NCBI RefSeq assembly: GCF_905397395.1
Contig: NZ_CAJPVH010000007.1
Span: 1-64,000 of the forward strand
Direction of reading: 5' to 3'
Origin: Cupriavidus campinensis
GTDB taxonomy: Bacteria; Pseudomonadota; Gammaproteobacteria; Burkholderiales; Burkholderiaceae
Length of the DNA stretch: 64,000 bases
Shown here: positions 41,478 to 51,125 of the stretch, piece by piece
Layout of the letters: each line of letters starts with the position of its first letter
Numbering within the stretch: position 1 is the first letter of the stretch
Position numbers and translations under genes: made by a program
Notes under the pieces: generated by a model
Seen by the model: the letters and a program-made list of their open reading frames with translations, nothing else
Databases searched by the model: none
What the model was told of the DNA's origin: nothing

Positions 41478-42866
41478 ATGCAGCAACTGAACATCTACAA
41501 CACGCTCGCGCGTGAAAAGCAGCCTTTCGTGCCAATCGAACCGGGCAAGGTCCGCATGTATGTGTGCGGCATGACCGTGTACGACTATTGTCACGTCGGC
41601 CACGCGCGCGTGATGGTGGTGTTCGACATGGTGCACCGCTGGCTGCGCGCCGCCGGCTATGACGTGACGTACGTGCAGAACATCACGGACATCGACGACA
41701 AGATCATCCGCCGCGCGGCCGAGAATGGTGAGACGATTGGCCAGCTCACCACGCGCTTCATCCAGTACATGCACGAGGATGCCGCTGCGCTGGGCATCAT
41801 CCGCCCCGATCACGAACCCCGCGCCACCGACTACGTGCCGCAGATGCTGAACCTGATCGAGAAGCTCGAGGCCAACGGCCTGGCCTACCAGGCGGCCGAT
41901 GGCGACGTGAACTACTCGGTGCGCAAGTTCCAGGGCTACGGCAAGCTGTCCGGCAAGTCGCTGGAAGACCTGCGTGCCGGCGAGCGCGTGACCGCCAACG
42001 ACGCCAAGCAGGACCCGCTCGACTTCGTGCTGTGGAAGTCCGCCAAGCCGACCGAGCCGCCCGAGACCAAGTGGGACTCGAAGTGGGGCAGCGGCCGGCC
42101 GGGCTGGCATATCGAGTGCTCGGCCATGAGCTGCACGCTGCTGGGCGAGCATTTCGACATCCACGGCGGCGGCGCCGACCTCCAGTTCCCGCACCACGAG
42201 AACGAGATCGCCCAGTCCGAGGGCGCGAGCGGCAAGCCGTTTGTCAATATGTGGATGCACAACGGCTTCGTGCGCGTGAACGATGAGAAGATGTCGAAGT
42301 CGCTCGGCAACTTCTTCACGATCCGCGAGGTGCTCAAGGCTTACGACCCGGAAGTCGTGCGCTTCTTCATCCTCCGCGCCCACTACCGCAGCCCGCTGAA
42401 CTACAGCGATGCCCACCTGGACGACGCCCGCCACGCGCTGACGCGCCTGTACACGGCGCTCAAGGAAACGCAGCCCGGCGGCTGCGCGGTGGACTGGGAA
42501 GAGCCGCACGCCAAGCGCTTCGCCGAGGCGATGAACGACGACTTCAACACGCCGATTGCGATGGCGGTGCTGTTCGACCTCGCCAGCGAGGTCAATCGCA
42601 CCGGCTCGGCCCAGATGGCGCGCCAGCTCAAGTCGCTGGCGGGTACGCTGGGCCTGCTCGAACGCGATCCGCATACCTTCCTGCAGGGCGGCAAGGTGGC
42701 CGATGGCCCCACCGCCGAGCACATCGAGGCCCGCATCGCCGCACGCAAGGCTGCCAAGGCCGCGCGCAATTTCGCCGAGGCGGATGGCATTCGTGCCGAA
42801 CTGCTCGCGGCCGGCGTGGTGCTCGAGGACAAGCCGGGCGGTGCCACCGAGTGGAGGCGTGCTTGA
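41478..42866 (+). CDS. cysS: Cysteinyl-tRNA synthetase
   Basis: A 462-residue class I synthetase. [22 protein letters not shown] holds the first zinc Cys and the HIGH-like HVGHAR, with ECSAM and [11 protein letters not shown] supplying other zinc ligands, and KMSKSLGNF is the KMSKS loop. Its stop (TGA at 42864) overlaps the TTG start of the glycosylase gene, so translation of the two is coupled. cysE lies nearby, but on a separate transcript. Confidence 0.97.
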   Translation: MQQLNIYNTLAREKQPFVPIEPGKVRMYVCGMTVYDYCHVGHARVMVVFDMVHRWLRAAGYDVTYVQNITDIDDKIIRRAAENGETIGQLTTRFIQYMHEDAAALGIIRPDHEPRATDYVPQMLNLIEKLEANGLAYQAADGDVNYSVRKFQGYGKLSGKSLEDLRAGERVTANDAKQDPLDFVLWKSAKPTEPPETKWDSKWGSGRPGWHIECSAMSCTLLGEHFDIHGGGADLQFPHHENEIAQSEGASGKPFVNMWMHNGFVRVNDEKMSKSLGNFFTIREVLKAYDPEVVRFFILRAHYRSPLNYSDAHLDDARHALTRLYTALKETQPGGCAVDWEEPHAKRFAEAMNDDFNTPIAMAVLFDLASEVNRTGSAQMARQLKSLAGTLGLLERDPHTFLQGGKVADGPTAEHIEARIAARKAAKAARNFAEADGIRAELLAAGVVLEDKPGGATEWRRA

Positions 42867-43633
42867 ACGCTGCCGCGCGCAAGCCGAAGGTAGCCGGGAA
42901 GCCGGCTGCCAAGGTGCCCGGCAAGGTGGCAACCAAGGCGGCCGGCAAGGCCGCCAAGCCGGCACTACCCGAAGCCAAGGCGGTGCCGCTGCCGGTGGAG
43001 ACGGTCGTCGATGCGGTGCGCCCCGCCTATTGGGACGAGGCCTGCGCCGACCTGATGCGCCGCGACCGCATCCTCAAGAAGATGATTCCGACGTACGGCC
43101 CCGCGCACCTGATCTCGCGCGGTGATCCGTTCGTTACATTGGCGCGATCGGTGGTCGGCCAGCAAATCTCGGTGAAGGCCGCGCAGTCGGTCTGGGAGCG
43201 GCTGGTCACGATGTGTCCGAAGCTCACGCCGGCCCAGTTCCTGAAGTCCGGCGCCGAGCAGCTGGCCACCTGTGGCCTATCTCGCCGCAAAGCCGAATAC
43301 ATCATCGATCTGGCTGAACATTTCAAGGCCGGGCGCGTCCATGTGAAAGAGTGGGCGGCGATGGACGACGAGGCGGTGATCGCCGAACTGATCCAGATCC
43401 GCGGCATTGGCCGCTGGACGGCCGAGATGTTCCTGATGTTCAATCTGATGCGGCCTAACGTGCTGCCGCTCGACGACGTCGGGCTGATCAACGCGATCTC
43501 CGCCAATTACTTTAGTGGAGAACCCGTCACCCGCAGCGAGGCGCGCGAAGTGGCGGCCAACTGGGAGCCGTGGCGCACGGTGGCCACGTGGTACATGTGG
43601 CGCAGCCTTGACCCCGTACCGGTGACTTACTAG
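42863..43633 (+). CDS. AlkA-like DNA-3-methyladenine glycosylase with basic N-terminal tail
   Basis: A 256-residue HhH-GPD base-excision glycosylase. [17 protein letters not shown], the helix-hairpin-helix region ([28 protein letters not shown] with the catalytic Asp) and [15 protein letters not shown] are all visible. The start is TTG 42863, five bases after GGAGG and overlapping the cysS stop. The first ~30 residues are a Lys/Ala/Pro tail resembling histone H1 tails, probably for DNA binding. It removes alkylated bases; which ones is not clear from sequence. Confidence 0.9.
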   Translation: MNAAARKPKVAGKPAAKVPGKVATKAAGKAAKPALPEAKAVPLPVETVVDAVRPAYWDEACADLMRRDRILKKMIPTYGPAHLISRGDPFVTLARSVVGQQISVKAAQSVWERLVTMCPKLTPAQFLKSGAEQLATCGLSRRKAEYIIDLAEHFKAGRVHVKEWAAMDDEAVIAELIQIRGIGRWTAEMFLMFNLMRPNVLPLDDVGLINAISANYFSGEPVTRSEAREVAANWEPWRTVATWYMWRSLDPVPVTY

Positions 43634-43710
43634 GAACCAGGCAGTCCATCAACAGGCAGTGACGGCGTTGATTCTGCGCATAAGTGCTTGAAAATCAACA
43701 TATCGGGCGG

Positions 43711-43738
43711 TCGAAACCGGGATTTTTTCCGGTAGAAT
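43711..43738 (+). promoter_or_regulatory. accA promoter
   Basis: TCGAAA (43711-43716) and TAGAAT (43733-43738) are spaced by 16 bases, 31 bases before the accA start codon. Confidence 0.5.
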
Positions 43739-43768
43739 GCGCCCCTTCACAGACAGGTCCGTGTTTCT

Positions 43769-44740
43769 ATGAAAACCACCTTCCTGGATTTTGAACAGCC
43801 GATTGCCGAGCTCGAGGCAAAAATCGAAGAACTGCGCTTTGTGCAGGACGACTCGGCTGTCGATATTTCCGAAGAGATTTCGCGGCTGGCCGGCAAGAGC
43901 CAGCAGCTGACCAAAGATATTTACGCCAACCTGACCCCGTGGCAGGTTGCGCAGATCGCCCGCCATCCGCAGCGTCCGTACACGCTGGACTACGTGCGGG
44001 AGATCTTCACCGACTTCCATGAATTGCACGGCGACCGCGCTTTCGCGGACGACCTGTCCATCGTCGGCGGCCTGGCCCGCTTCAATGGCCAGGCGTGCAT
44101 GGTGATTGGCCACCAGAAGGGCCGCGACACGAAGGAGCGCGCGCTGCGCAACTTCGGCATGTCCAAGCCCGAGGGCTACCGCAAGGCCAAGCGTCTGATG
44201 GAGCTGGCGGACAAGTTCGGCCTGCCGATCTTCACCTTCGTCGATACGCCGGGTGCGTTCCCGGGCATCGACGCCGAGGAGCGCGGTCAGTCGGAAGCCA
44301 TCGGCCATAACCTGTTCGTGATGGCCGGGCTGAAGGTGCCGCTGATCGCCACGATCATCGGCGAGGGCGGCTCGGGCGGCGCGCTGGCGATTGCCGTGGG
44401 CGACGTGGTGCAGATGCTGCAATTCGCCACCTACGCGGTGATCTCGCCGGAAGGCTGCGCCTCGATCCTCTGGAAGACCGCCGAGAAGGCACCAGAAGCC
44501 GCCGAGGCACTGGGCCTGACCGCGCACCGCCTGAAGGCGCTGGGCCTGATCGACAAGATCGTGAACGAGCCGCTGGGCGGCGCGCACCGCGATCCGAAGA
44601 ACATGGCGACGATGCTCAAGCGCTCGCTGGCGGAATCGCTGCGCCAGTTCCAGGGCATGAGTATCAAGGAACTGCAGGCACGCCGGCACGAACGGCTGAT
44701 GGCCTATGGCAAGTTCAAGGAAACCGGCGTCCAGGAATGA
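43769..44740 (+). CDS. accA: Acetyl-CoA carboxylase carboxyltransferase subunit alpha
   Basis: It transfers the carboxyl group from biotin to acetyl-CoA, making malonyl-CoA with AccD. The 323-residue protein starts [22 protein letters not shown] and has [49 protein letters not shown] and [12 protein letters not shown]. tilS follows closely in the usual betaproteobacterial arrangement. Confidence 0.97.
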   Translation: MKTTFLDFEQPIAELEAKIEELRFVQDDSAVDISEEISRLAGKSQQLTKDIYANLTPWQVAQIARHPQRPYTLDYVREIFTDFHELHGDRAFADDLSIVGGLARFNGQACMVIGHQKGRDTKERALRNFGMSKPEGYRKAKRLMELADKFGLPIFTFVDTPGAFPGIDAEERGQSEAIGHNLFVMAGLKVPLIATIIGEGGSGGALAIAVGDVVQMLQFATYAVISPEGCASILWKTAEKAPEAAEALGLTAHRLKALGLIDKIVNEPLGGAHRDPKNMATMLKRSLAESLRQFQGMSIKELQARRHERLMAYGKFKETGVQE

Positions 44741-44753
44741 CGGGCGCGCCGGT

Positions 44754-46163
44754 GTGGTGCCGTTGACCGCACCCCTGACCGACAAGGTCGCACAGGCTCT
44801 CCAGGCCGGTGCGGCCTTTGTTGTTTCTGGCGGGGCGGCGCCGGTCACGGTGGCCGTGGCGCTCTCGGGCGGGCGCGATTCGGTCGCCTTGCTCCATGCC
44901 ACGTGCGCCGCGGTGGCCCAAGGTACGGCGCTGGCCCCGGCCGTGCGCGTGGTGGCGCTGCACGTCCATCACGGCCTGCAGGCGCCGGCCGACGAGTGGG
45001 AGCGCTTCTGCGCGGCGCTGTGCGGCGAGGCGCAGGTGCCGCTGGCCACCGAGCGCGTGACCGTGCAGGCGCTGGCGGGCGAGGGTATCGAGGCCGCCGC
45101 GCGCCGTGCCCGCTACGCCGCGCTCGGGCGCATGTGCCGGGCGCAGGGCGCCGCGTTGCTGCTGTTCGCCCATCATCGCGACGATCAGGTGGAAACCGTG
45201 TTGATGCGGCTGTTCCGGGGCGCCGGCGTGGCCGGCATGGCCGGCATGCCCGCGCGGCGCCCGCTGGACGCGCAGGGCGACGTGCAACTGCTGCGGCCCT
45301 GGCTCGAGGTCTCCCGCGACGAGATCGATGCCTATTGCGCCGCGCACGGGCTGTCATGGATCGAAGATCCTTCAAATGCCGATACCCGCTTCGCCCGCAA
45401 TGCCCTGCGCGCGCAACTGCCGGCGCTGCGCGAGGCCTTCCCCGCGCTGTACGAGAACGTGATCCAGGCCGCCTCGCATTTCGGCCAGGCGGCGGCCATG
45501 CTCGACGGGCTCGCGGCGGGCGAGCTGGCCCGTCTCGTCTCACCGGGACGCGATGCGGACACCCTTGCCGAACTCGATCTGGCTGGCCTGCGTGCCTTGC
45601 CATCCGGCCATGCCGACGCCGTGCTGCGCCATTGGCTGCGCGACCTCGGTGCACAACCGCCTTCCACGGCGCGGCTGGCCGCGATGCGGGCGCAGCTGAT
45701 CGAGCGTGACGGCGGCGAGCCCGCCATTGCGCATGACGGCCTGGTGCTGCGGCGCTTCCGAGACAAGGCGCTGGCCTGCCGGGCGGTGCCGGACACCGCG
45801 CCGGCAGCGTTCGATTTCGTCTGGCGCGGCGAGGATCGCATCGTCGTGCCGGCATGGCGGGGTGCGCTGCGATTCACGCGCGACGACACCTTTGGCGTGC
45901 CGGAAGCGGTGCTCCAGGGGCCGCTGCGGCTTGCGGCCCGGCAGGGCGGCGAACGGATTGTGCTGCGGCCCGGCGGCCCGGCGCGCGCGCTCAAGCAGGC
46001 GTACCAGGAGGCGGCTGTGCCGGCGTGGCGGCGTGCCTGGCTGCCGCTGTTGTGGAGCGGCGCGCAGGTTGTGCTGGCGGCCGGGCTCGGCATGCATCGC
46101 CGCTGGCCCGCCGATGCGCCCCATGCGCCACGCTGGCGCGTGGAGTGGGTGGAACTCGACTAG
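44754..46163 (+). CDS. tilS: tRNA(Ile)-lysidine synthase
   Basis: It attaches lysine to C34 of the CAU-anticodon tRNA-Ile. The N-terminal ATP pyrophosphatase domain carries the P-loop VAVALSGGRDSVALLHA near residue 40, then FAHHRDDQVETVLMRLFRGAG and WIEDPSNADTRFARNALR. The C-terminal domain ends HRRWPADAPHAPRWRVEW. About 469 residues. The start is not certain: GTG 44754, GTG 44757 and TTG 44763 are all possible and no clear ribosome site separates them. It lies 13 bases after accA. Confidence 0.93.
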   Translation: MVPLTAPLTDKVAQALQAGAAFVVSGGAAPVTVAVALSGGRDSVALLHATCAAVAQGTALAPAVRVVALHVHHGLQAPADEWERFCAALCGEAQVPLATERVTVQALAGEGIEAAARRARYAALGRMCRAQGAALLLFAHHRDDQVETVLMRLFRGAGVAGMAGMPARRPLDAQGDVQLLRPWLEVSRDEIDAYCAAHGLSWIEDPSNADTRFARNALRAQLPALREAFPALYENVIQAASHFGQAAAMLDGLAAGELARLVSPGRDADTLAELDLAGLRALPSGHADAVLRHWLRDLGAQPPSTARLAAMRAQLIERDGGEPAIAHDGLVLRRFRDKALACRAVPDTAPAAFDFVWRGEDRIVVPAWRGALRFTRDDTFGVPEAVLQGPLRLAARQGGERIVLRPGGPARALKQAYQEAAVPAWRRAWLPLLWSGAQVVLAAGLGMHRRWPADAPHAPRWRVEWVELD

Positions 46164-46267
46164 GGCACCCCTCGGGAGCTGGGGCTGCGCCCCGCCACAG
46201 CCTTGCCTGATAGTCGGCGATCGTGTATTTTCAAGGGCTTTGCACAATCGCTGGCGTCGACAAGAAG

Positions 46268-47518
46268 ATGGCTCTCATCGTTCACAAATACGGCGGCACT
46301 TCGATGGGTTCCACGGAACGCATCAAGAATGTCGCCAAGCGCGTGGCCAAGTGGCACCGCGCCGGTCACCGCGTTGTCGTGGTGCCTTCGGCCATGTCGG
46401 GCGAGACCAATCGCCTGCTCGGCCTTGCCAAGGAAATTTCCGCGCAGCCGGACCCGCGTGAACTGGACATGCTGGCCTCCACCGGCGAGCAGGCCAGCGT
46501 GGCCCTGCTGGCCATCGCGCTGCACGGCGAAGGCATCAACGCGGTCAGCTACACGGGCTGGCAGGTGCCGGTGAAGACCGATTCGGCCTACACCAAGGCG
46601 CGGATCGAGTCGATCGACGACGAGCGCATCCTGGGTGACCTGGACGCCGGTCGCGTGGTCGTGATTACGGGCTTCCAGGGCATCGACGACAGCGGCAACG
46701 TCACCACGCTGGGCCGTGGTGGCTCCGATACCTCGGCCGTGGCCATCGCCGCCGCCATAGAGGCGGACGAGTGCCTGATCTATACCGACGTGGACGGCGT
46801 GTACACGACCGATCCGCGCGTGGTCGAGGACGCCCGCCGCCTGGACCAGATCACCTTCGAGGAAATGCTGGAAATGGCCAGCCTGGGTTCGAAGGTGCTG
46901 CAGATCCGCTCGGTGGAGTTCGCCGGCAAGTACCGCGTGAAGACGCGCGTGCTCTCGTCGCTGACCGACCCCCTGATGCCGCTCGAGCAGGAAATGCACT
47001 CGGGCACGCTGATTACTTTTGAGGAAGAGTCTGACATGGAAGCAGCCGTCATCTCCGGCATCGCCTTTGCCCGTGACGAAGCCAAGATCACCGTTCTGGG
47101 CGTGCCGGACAAGCCGGGCATCGCCTACCAGATCCTGGGCCCGATCGCCGACGCCAATATCGACGTCGACATGATCATCCAGAACCAGTCCGTGGACGGC
47201 AAGACCGACTTCACGTTCACGGTGCCGCGTGGCGAATACCAGCGCGCGCTGACCATCCTGACCGACAGCGTGAAGGGCCATATTGGCGCCGCCAGCGTGT
47301 CCGGCGACCCGAAGGTGTCGAAGGTGTCGGTGGTGGGCGTGGGCATGCGCTCGCACGTGGGCATCGCCAGCAAGATGTTCCGCACGCTCTCGGAAGAGGG
47401 CATCAACATCCAGATGATCTCCACGTCGGAAATCAAGATCTCGGTGCTGATCGACGAGAAGTACATGGAGCTGGCCGTGCGCGCGCTCCACAAGGTGTTC
47501 GAACTGGATCAGGCGTGA
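46268..47518 (+). CDS. lysC: Aspartate kinase
   Basis: It phosphorylates aspartate, the entry to lysine, threonine and methionine. The 416-residue protein starts MALIVHKYGGTSMGSTERIKNVA and has GRGGSDTSAVAIAAAI in the kinase domain, with two ACT regulatory domains from about residue 260 (DKPGIAYQILGPIADANIDVDMIIQN and SHVGIASKMFRTLSEEGINIQMIS). This is the feedback-regulated alpha/beta type, which often has an internal start for the beta subunit. dapA at 24541 acts downstream. Confidence 0.97.
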   Translation: MALIVHKYGGTSMGSTERIKNVAKRVAKWHRAGHRVVVVPSAMSGETNRLLGLAKEISAQPDPRELDMLASTGEQASVALLAIALHGEGINAVSYTGWQVPVKTDSAYTKARIESIDDERILGDLDAGRVVVITGFQGIDDSGNVTTLGRGGSDTSAVAIAAAIEADECLIYTDVDGVYTTDPRVVEDARRLDQITFEEMLEMASLGSKVLQIRSVEFAGKYRVKTRVLSSLTDPLMPLEQEMHSGTLITFEEESDMEAAVISGIAFARDEAKITVLGVPDKPGIAYQILGPIADANIDVDMIIQNQSVDGKTDFTFTVPRGEYQRALTILTDSVKGHIGAASVSGDPKVSKVSVVGVGMRSHVGIASKMFRTLSEEGINIQMISTSEIKISVLIDEKYMELAVRALHKVFELDQA

Positions 47519-47585
47519 TCTGGTGAGTGTTGTGTCTGGTGGGGTAGGTGTCGCGTTTTTTACGCGATTGGTCATGGAAATGTCA

Positions 47586-47614
47586 TTGACCAGTTGATTC
47601 GACCCCGCTAGAAT
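47586..47614 (+). promoter_or_regulatory. Promoter of tRNA-Ser
   Basis: TTGACC (47586-47591) and TAGAAT (47609-47614) with a 17-base spacer form a strong sigma-70 promoter, 42 bases before the tRNA. Confidence 0.8.
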
Positions 47615-47656
47615 ACGCGCTTCGTTGTGTGGCCTCCCTCGCACAACGCAAGTTTG

Positions 47657-47750
47657 GGAGACGTGGCCGAGAGGTCGAAGGCACTCCCCTGCTAAGGGAG
47701 CATCCGGGCCAAAACCTGGATCGAGGGTTCGAATCCCTCCGTCTCCGCCA
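47657..47750 (+). tRNA. tRNA-Ser (anticodon GCT)
   Basis: GGAGACG at the 5' end pairs with CGTCTCC at the 3' end, with G discriminator and encoded CCA. The anticodon stem CTCCC/GGGAG encloses CTGCTAA, so the anticodon GCT (47691-47693) reads AGC and AGU. A long variable arm (CATCCGGGCCAAAACCTGGAT) and T-arm GGGTTCGAATCCC complete a 94-base class II tRNA. It sits at the boundary between housekeeping genes and the stress-gene region. Confidence 0.97.
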
Positions 47751-47758
47751 GAAGACAG

Positions 47759-47780
47759 CCCGGCCCCTGCGGGGGCCGGG
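47759..47780 (+). terminator. Terminator of tRNA-Ser
   Basis: CCCGGCCCC pairs perfectly with GGGGCCGGG around a 4-base loop, 8 bases after the tRNA CCA, followed by TTCTGGTTTC. The U tract is modest but the stem is very stable. Confidence 0.75.
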
Positions 47781-48090
47781 TTCTGGTTTCAATAAGGGCT
47801 CTTACGCTCTGACCACCGTACCACGCGACGTACCAGACGGCGTCCCATGCATGGAAAGGTGGCTCACATGAAGTCTCGTCGAATCCCCTCGTATTGACAC
47901 TGACCCCGGATGGCAATTCCCAGCGTTCCGCTATACGGTTCGCAAGGAAATGTTGCCGTTCTGGAGCGGGCCCAAGGTCATTTGCGTGAGTCTACGCACG
48001 GCCGAACCGGCGCGTCGTCGGCAATCGGCGGCCGCTATGTCAACTATCACGTTTCTCAAGACGCGAAGCCTCCTCAAAACCCGGGGCGGT
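47781..48090. other. 310-base gap at the start of the stress region
   Basis: No credible gene is seen. The short open frames (for example ATG 47910) have no ribosome site or recognisable protein. TCGAATCCC at about 47879-47887 repeats nine bases of the tRNA T-arm but is too short to call an attachment site. The stretch looks like decayed or junction sequence. Confidence 0.4.
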
Positions 48091-49062
48091 TCATGTTGCG
48101 CGGTGGTGGAATCTGCGGGCGGAAAACTTGAGGCTGAGAAGGACGGAGACCAGGATCACCGAGCCGACGATCGCCAGCGACCACTGCACAGGCATGTGGA
48201 ACCACGGAGCCGCGAGCATTTTCCCGCCAATGAATACCAGCACCAGCGCCAATCCATATTTGAGAAGATGGAAGCGCTCCGACATATCAGCGAGCAGGAA
48301 GTAAAGTGCCCGCAGCCCCATGATGGCGAAGATGTTGGACGTGAAGACAATGAAGGGGTCGGTAGTCACCGCGAAGATGGCCGGGATACTGTCGACGGCG
48401 AACACGAGATCGCTTGCTTCGATCATCATCAGTACCAGGAACATCGGCGTCGCCCAACGCACGCCATCAATCCGCACAAAGAACTTCTCGCTGTGGAAAT
48501 CGGGTGTCACACGCATGTGGCCCCTCAGCCAGCGCAACAACGCATTCTTCTCCAGATCGGGCTGCTTTTCGGCAAAAATGAGCATCTTGATGCCAGTCAC
48601 GATCAGGAAGGCCCCAAAAATATATAGGACCCAGGCGAACTCGCTTACCAGCCACACGCCTGCCAAGATCATGCCGGCTCGCATCACGATGGCCCCCAGC
48701 ACGCCGTACAGCAGTACCCGCCGCTGCAATTCCGGTGGTACGGCAAAGTAGCTGAAGATCATCACAAAAATAAACATATTGTCGATCGACAGCGATTGTT
48801 CGATCAGGTAACCGGTGATGAACTCCATCGCCTTGCTGTTGGCGATTTCGCGGCTGGCATTGATATCGAGATACCACCAGAGGAGGCCTGCGAAAGTGCA
48901 GGCCATCGTGACCCATGCCGCGACCCAAGCGGCGGCTTCCTTGACCGAGACACGGTGCGCCTTGTTCCCGCCGAAAACGAACAGGTCCAGCGCCAGCATC
49001 GACAGCACGAAGGCGATAAAGCCAGCCCACATTGCAGCGTTTGCGAAAGAGTCCATTGTCAT
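48091..49062 (-). CDS. TerC/Alx-family integral membrane protein
   Basis: A 323-residue membrane protein of the TerC family, Alx branch: about nine hydrophobic segments, with FGGNKAHRVSVKEAAAWVAAWV near residue 35, the conserved NSKAMEFITGYLIEQSLSIDNMFIFVMIFSYF and the acidic EASDLVFAVDSIPAIFAVTTDPFIVFTSNIFAIMGLRALYF. Members are implicated in manganese efflux or metallation of exported proteins and in alkaline response. Start 49062 (or 49056). An NhaR-like regulator lies nearby; both could relate to ion and pH homeostasis. Confidence 0.92.
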   Translation of the reverse strand: MTMDSFANAAMWAGFIAFVLSMLALDLFVFGGNKAHRVSVKEAAAWVAAWVTMACTFAGLLWWYLDINASREIANSKAMEFITGYLIEQSLSIDNMFIFVMIFSYFAVPPELQRRVLLYGVLGAIVMRAGMILAGVWLVSEFAWVLYIFGAFLIVTGIKMLIFAEKQPDLEKNALLRWLRGHMRVTPDFHSEKFFVRIDGVRWATPMFLVLMMIEASDLVFAVDSIPAIFAVTTDPFIVFTSNIFAIMGLRALYFLLADMSERFHLLKYGLALVLVFIGGKMLAAPWFHMPVQWSLAIVGSVILVSVLLSLKFSARRFHHRAT

Positions 49063-49181
49063 GACAGTAGCTGAAAGCGATGCGAGTCCGGCTCTCCGAT
49101 ACGCCGGAGAACGGCGGATTGACGATGGTGACGAAGCGGCTGGCCAGACTCATACGGGCGTTCCGTTCATCGACATAAGAG

Positions 49182-49688
49182 TCACGCTTGACTTGCGAGA
49201 AGCAATGCCAGGCCGGCACCCACTCCTGCCGGAATGCCAATGCGCTCGATCATGCGCGCGGGGGCGCCGCCGATCACCTCGACCGGTACCGGGCAACTCT
49301 CCAGCAGCTGGTTGGTAAGCGAGTGCTCCACCGCGCGTACGAACGCGCTTTTGCGTGCGGTGCCGATGAGAACGCGATCGCAATGCAGTTGCCTCGCCAT
49401 CTCTGCGATGCAACGTGCCTTGTCGCCAATCCGGAAGTGCGCAAGATTCGGGACGCCGGCGGCATCGAGCATACGCCGCGCCTCGGCAAGCTCCTCATCG
49501 GCCCGCTCGCGGTGGAAGTCGGCACGCAGCTGGGGAGCGGTGTAGCGATTCACGTAGTGTGAGAAAGGCGGCTGCACATTCAGCAAATGGATTCGCTGTG
49601 CATCCCCCTGGCGGAATTCGGCGATGGCATGCCGCACCGCAAGCAGCGCGCTGGCTGAACCGTCGCAAGGCAAAAGGAGCGTAGCCAT
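49182..49688 (-). CDS. Divergent universal stress protein
   Basis: A 168-residue UspA-fold protein beginning MATLLLPCDGSASALLAVRHAI. The ATP-binding glycines of the usual G-2x-G-9x-G(S/T) motif are mostly lost (IGTARKSAFVRAVEHSLTNQLLE), so ATP binding is doubtful. The C-terminus adds a hydrophobic stretch (IERIGIPAGVGAGLALLLASQA) that could contact the membrane. It precedes TerC on the same strand by about 120 bases and is divergent from the NhaR-like gene. Confidence 0.82.
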   Translation of the reverse strand: MATLLLPCDGSASALLAVRHAIAEFRQGDAQRIHLLNVQPPFSHYVNRYTAPQLRADFHRERADEELAEARRMLDAAGVPNLAHFRIGDKARCIAEMARQLHCDRVLIGTARKSAFVRAVEHSLTNQLLESCPVPVEVIGGAPARMIERIGIPAGVGAGLALLLASQA

Positions 49689-49930
49689 GTCGATATCTCC
49701 CGAAAGGGATGGGTGATGCACTCGCCCGTGCCGTTGAAAAAAAAGGTACGGTGGCAGGTTCGCGAGTGCGGACCCAATCCAACGACCGCCGAATCCTGGG
49801 CACCACTGCAGGTGACATTTGCAATCTAGGATGCGAAACTGCCGGCGAAAAGCAGATTGTTTGGATACCATCATTCGAAAAAATGGGAGGGTTTGCCTGC
49901 TCGGCCAGGCTGCGACAAGGGGCGATCCTC

Positions 49931-50860
49931 ATGAACTACAAGCATCTCCACTATTTCTATCAGGTGGCCAAACTTGGGGGCGTGATCCGAGCCAGCGAAT
50001 GTCTGCACCTGTCGCCGCAGACGATCAGCAGCCAGATCCAGTCCCTCGAAGAGGCGCTCGGCATGCCGCTGTTGGTCAGGAGCGGACGTGGTCTGGCGCT
50101 TACCGATACAGGACGCATGGTGTTTGGCTACGCTGAGGCCCTCTTCTCCATTGGCGCGGAACTTGAGGAGGCCGTGCGTGAGTATCCCCACAAAGGCAAG
50201 CTGCTCGAATTCCGCGTGGGCGTTGCCGACGCCGTTCCGAAGACGATTGCCTGTCGGCTGATCGAGCCGGCCTCGCAGTTGCCGGAACCCGTTCGCATTA
50301 TCTGTCGCGAGTGGAAGCTCGACATGCTGCTTGCCGAGTTGGCGCTTCACCGCCTCGACCTCATCATCGCGGATGCACCGATTCCCTCCGCCGTCAGCGT
50401 GCGCGCTTTCAACCACCGGCTGGGTGGTTGCGGGATCAGCTTTTTCGCCGCGCCAGCGCTGCGCGAGTTTTGCAACAGGCCCTTCCCGGCGTGCCTCGAC
50501 GGGGCGCCCATGCTCATGCCCGCCGAGGAGTCCGCGGTTGGCCAGCGCCTGCGACACTGGTTGCAAGCGCGGGCGCTGCGCCCGCAGGTCGTCGGCGAAT
50601 TTGACGACAGCGCCCTCGCCAAGGAGTTTGGGCGGCGCGGGATGGGCATCTTTATCGGGCTCACTGTCTTGGAGCGGGACATCGAGAAACAATTCGGCGT
50701 GCGTGCGCTCGGGGCGGCCCCCGACGTGGCGGAAGAGTTCTTCGCAATCTCGGTAGAACGCCGCATTACGCATCCTTGCGTGACGGCGATTACCGAGGCC
50801 GCGCGCAACGAGCTATTTGCACCGGCATCGCGCGAGCGACCGCGCCGAGCCGGAGCCTGA
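49931..50860 (+). CDS. LysR-family regulator, NhaR-like
   Basis: A 309-residue LysR regulator. The N-terminal winged helix (MNYKHLHYFYQVAKLGGVIRASECLHLSPQTISSQIQSLEEALGMPLLVRSGRGLALTDTGRM) matches NhaR, which activates Na+/H+ antiporter genes in response to sodium and pH. The effector domain follows from about residue 90. No nhaA lies in the window; the nearest transport-like gene is TerC. The targets here are inferred, not shown. The first 5 bases before the ATG give no strong ribosome site. Confidence 0.9.
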   Translation: MNYKHLHYFYQVAKLGGVIRASECLHLSPQTISSQIQSLEEALGMPLLVRSGRGLALTDTGRMVFGYAEALFSIGAELEEAVREYPHKGKLLEFRVGVADAVPKTIACRLIEPASQLPEPVRIICREWKLDMLLAELALHRLDLIIADAPIPSAVSVRAFNHRLGGCGISFFAAPALREFCNRPFPACLDGAPMLMPAEESAVGQRLRHWLQARALRPQVVGEFDDSALAKEFGRRGMGIFIGLTVLERDIEKQFGVRALGAAPDVAEEFFAISVERRITHPCVTAITEAARNELFAPASRERPRRAGA

Positions 50861-51125
50861 GGCATTTCGCTATCTGGTTCCTGGCGAACAAGCCGCGCGA
50901 AACGCACACAAAAGCACGTGGAAGGGTGCGATCGTTCCCCTTGAAATCCTCTGGCCGGCTCCTCCCTTGGGATTGCTCAGTTGCACCCGTACCGTGGTGC
51001 GCTGCGTGTTTCGATTTGTTTGTCGCCTGCCGTTAATGCCAAACAGCTCTCGCGCGATAGCCATTGCCGCCGTTGCGGTTCACCGAGAGGATGCGAAAAT
51101 ATGGGCCCACCCGAGGGGGGCGTAG

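Noticed and set aside
47879..47887. TCGAATCCC as an attachment-site repeat of the tRNA
   Set aside because: Nine bases of a common T-arm sequence are too short; no integrase is present.
47910..48131. Small open frame after tRNA-Ser
   Set aside because: No ribosome site, no recognisable protein, and overlap with the TerC gene 3' end.
49063..49180. Possible manganese riboswitch (yybP-ykoY) before TerC
   Set aside because: The characteristic loops were not found on the minus strand; only general GC hairpins are visible.
49190..49203. TTGACTTGCGAGAA as an FNR-like box
   Set aside because: The right half lacks CAA, and it lies in the 3' end of the Usp coding sequence.
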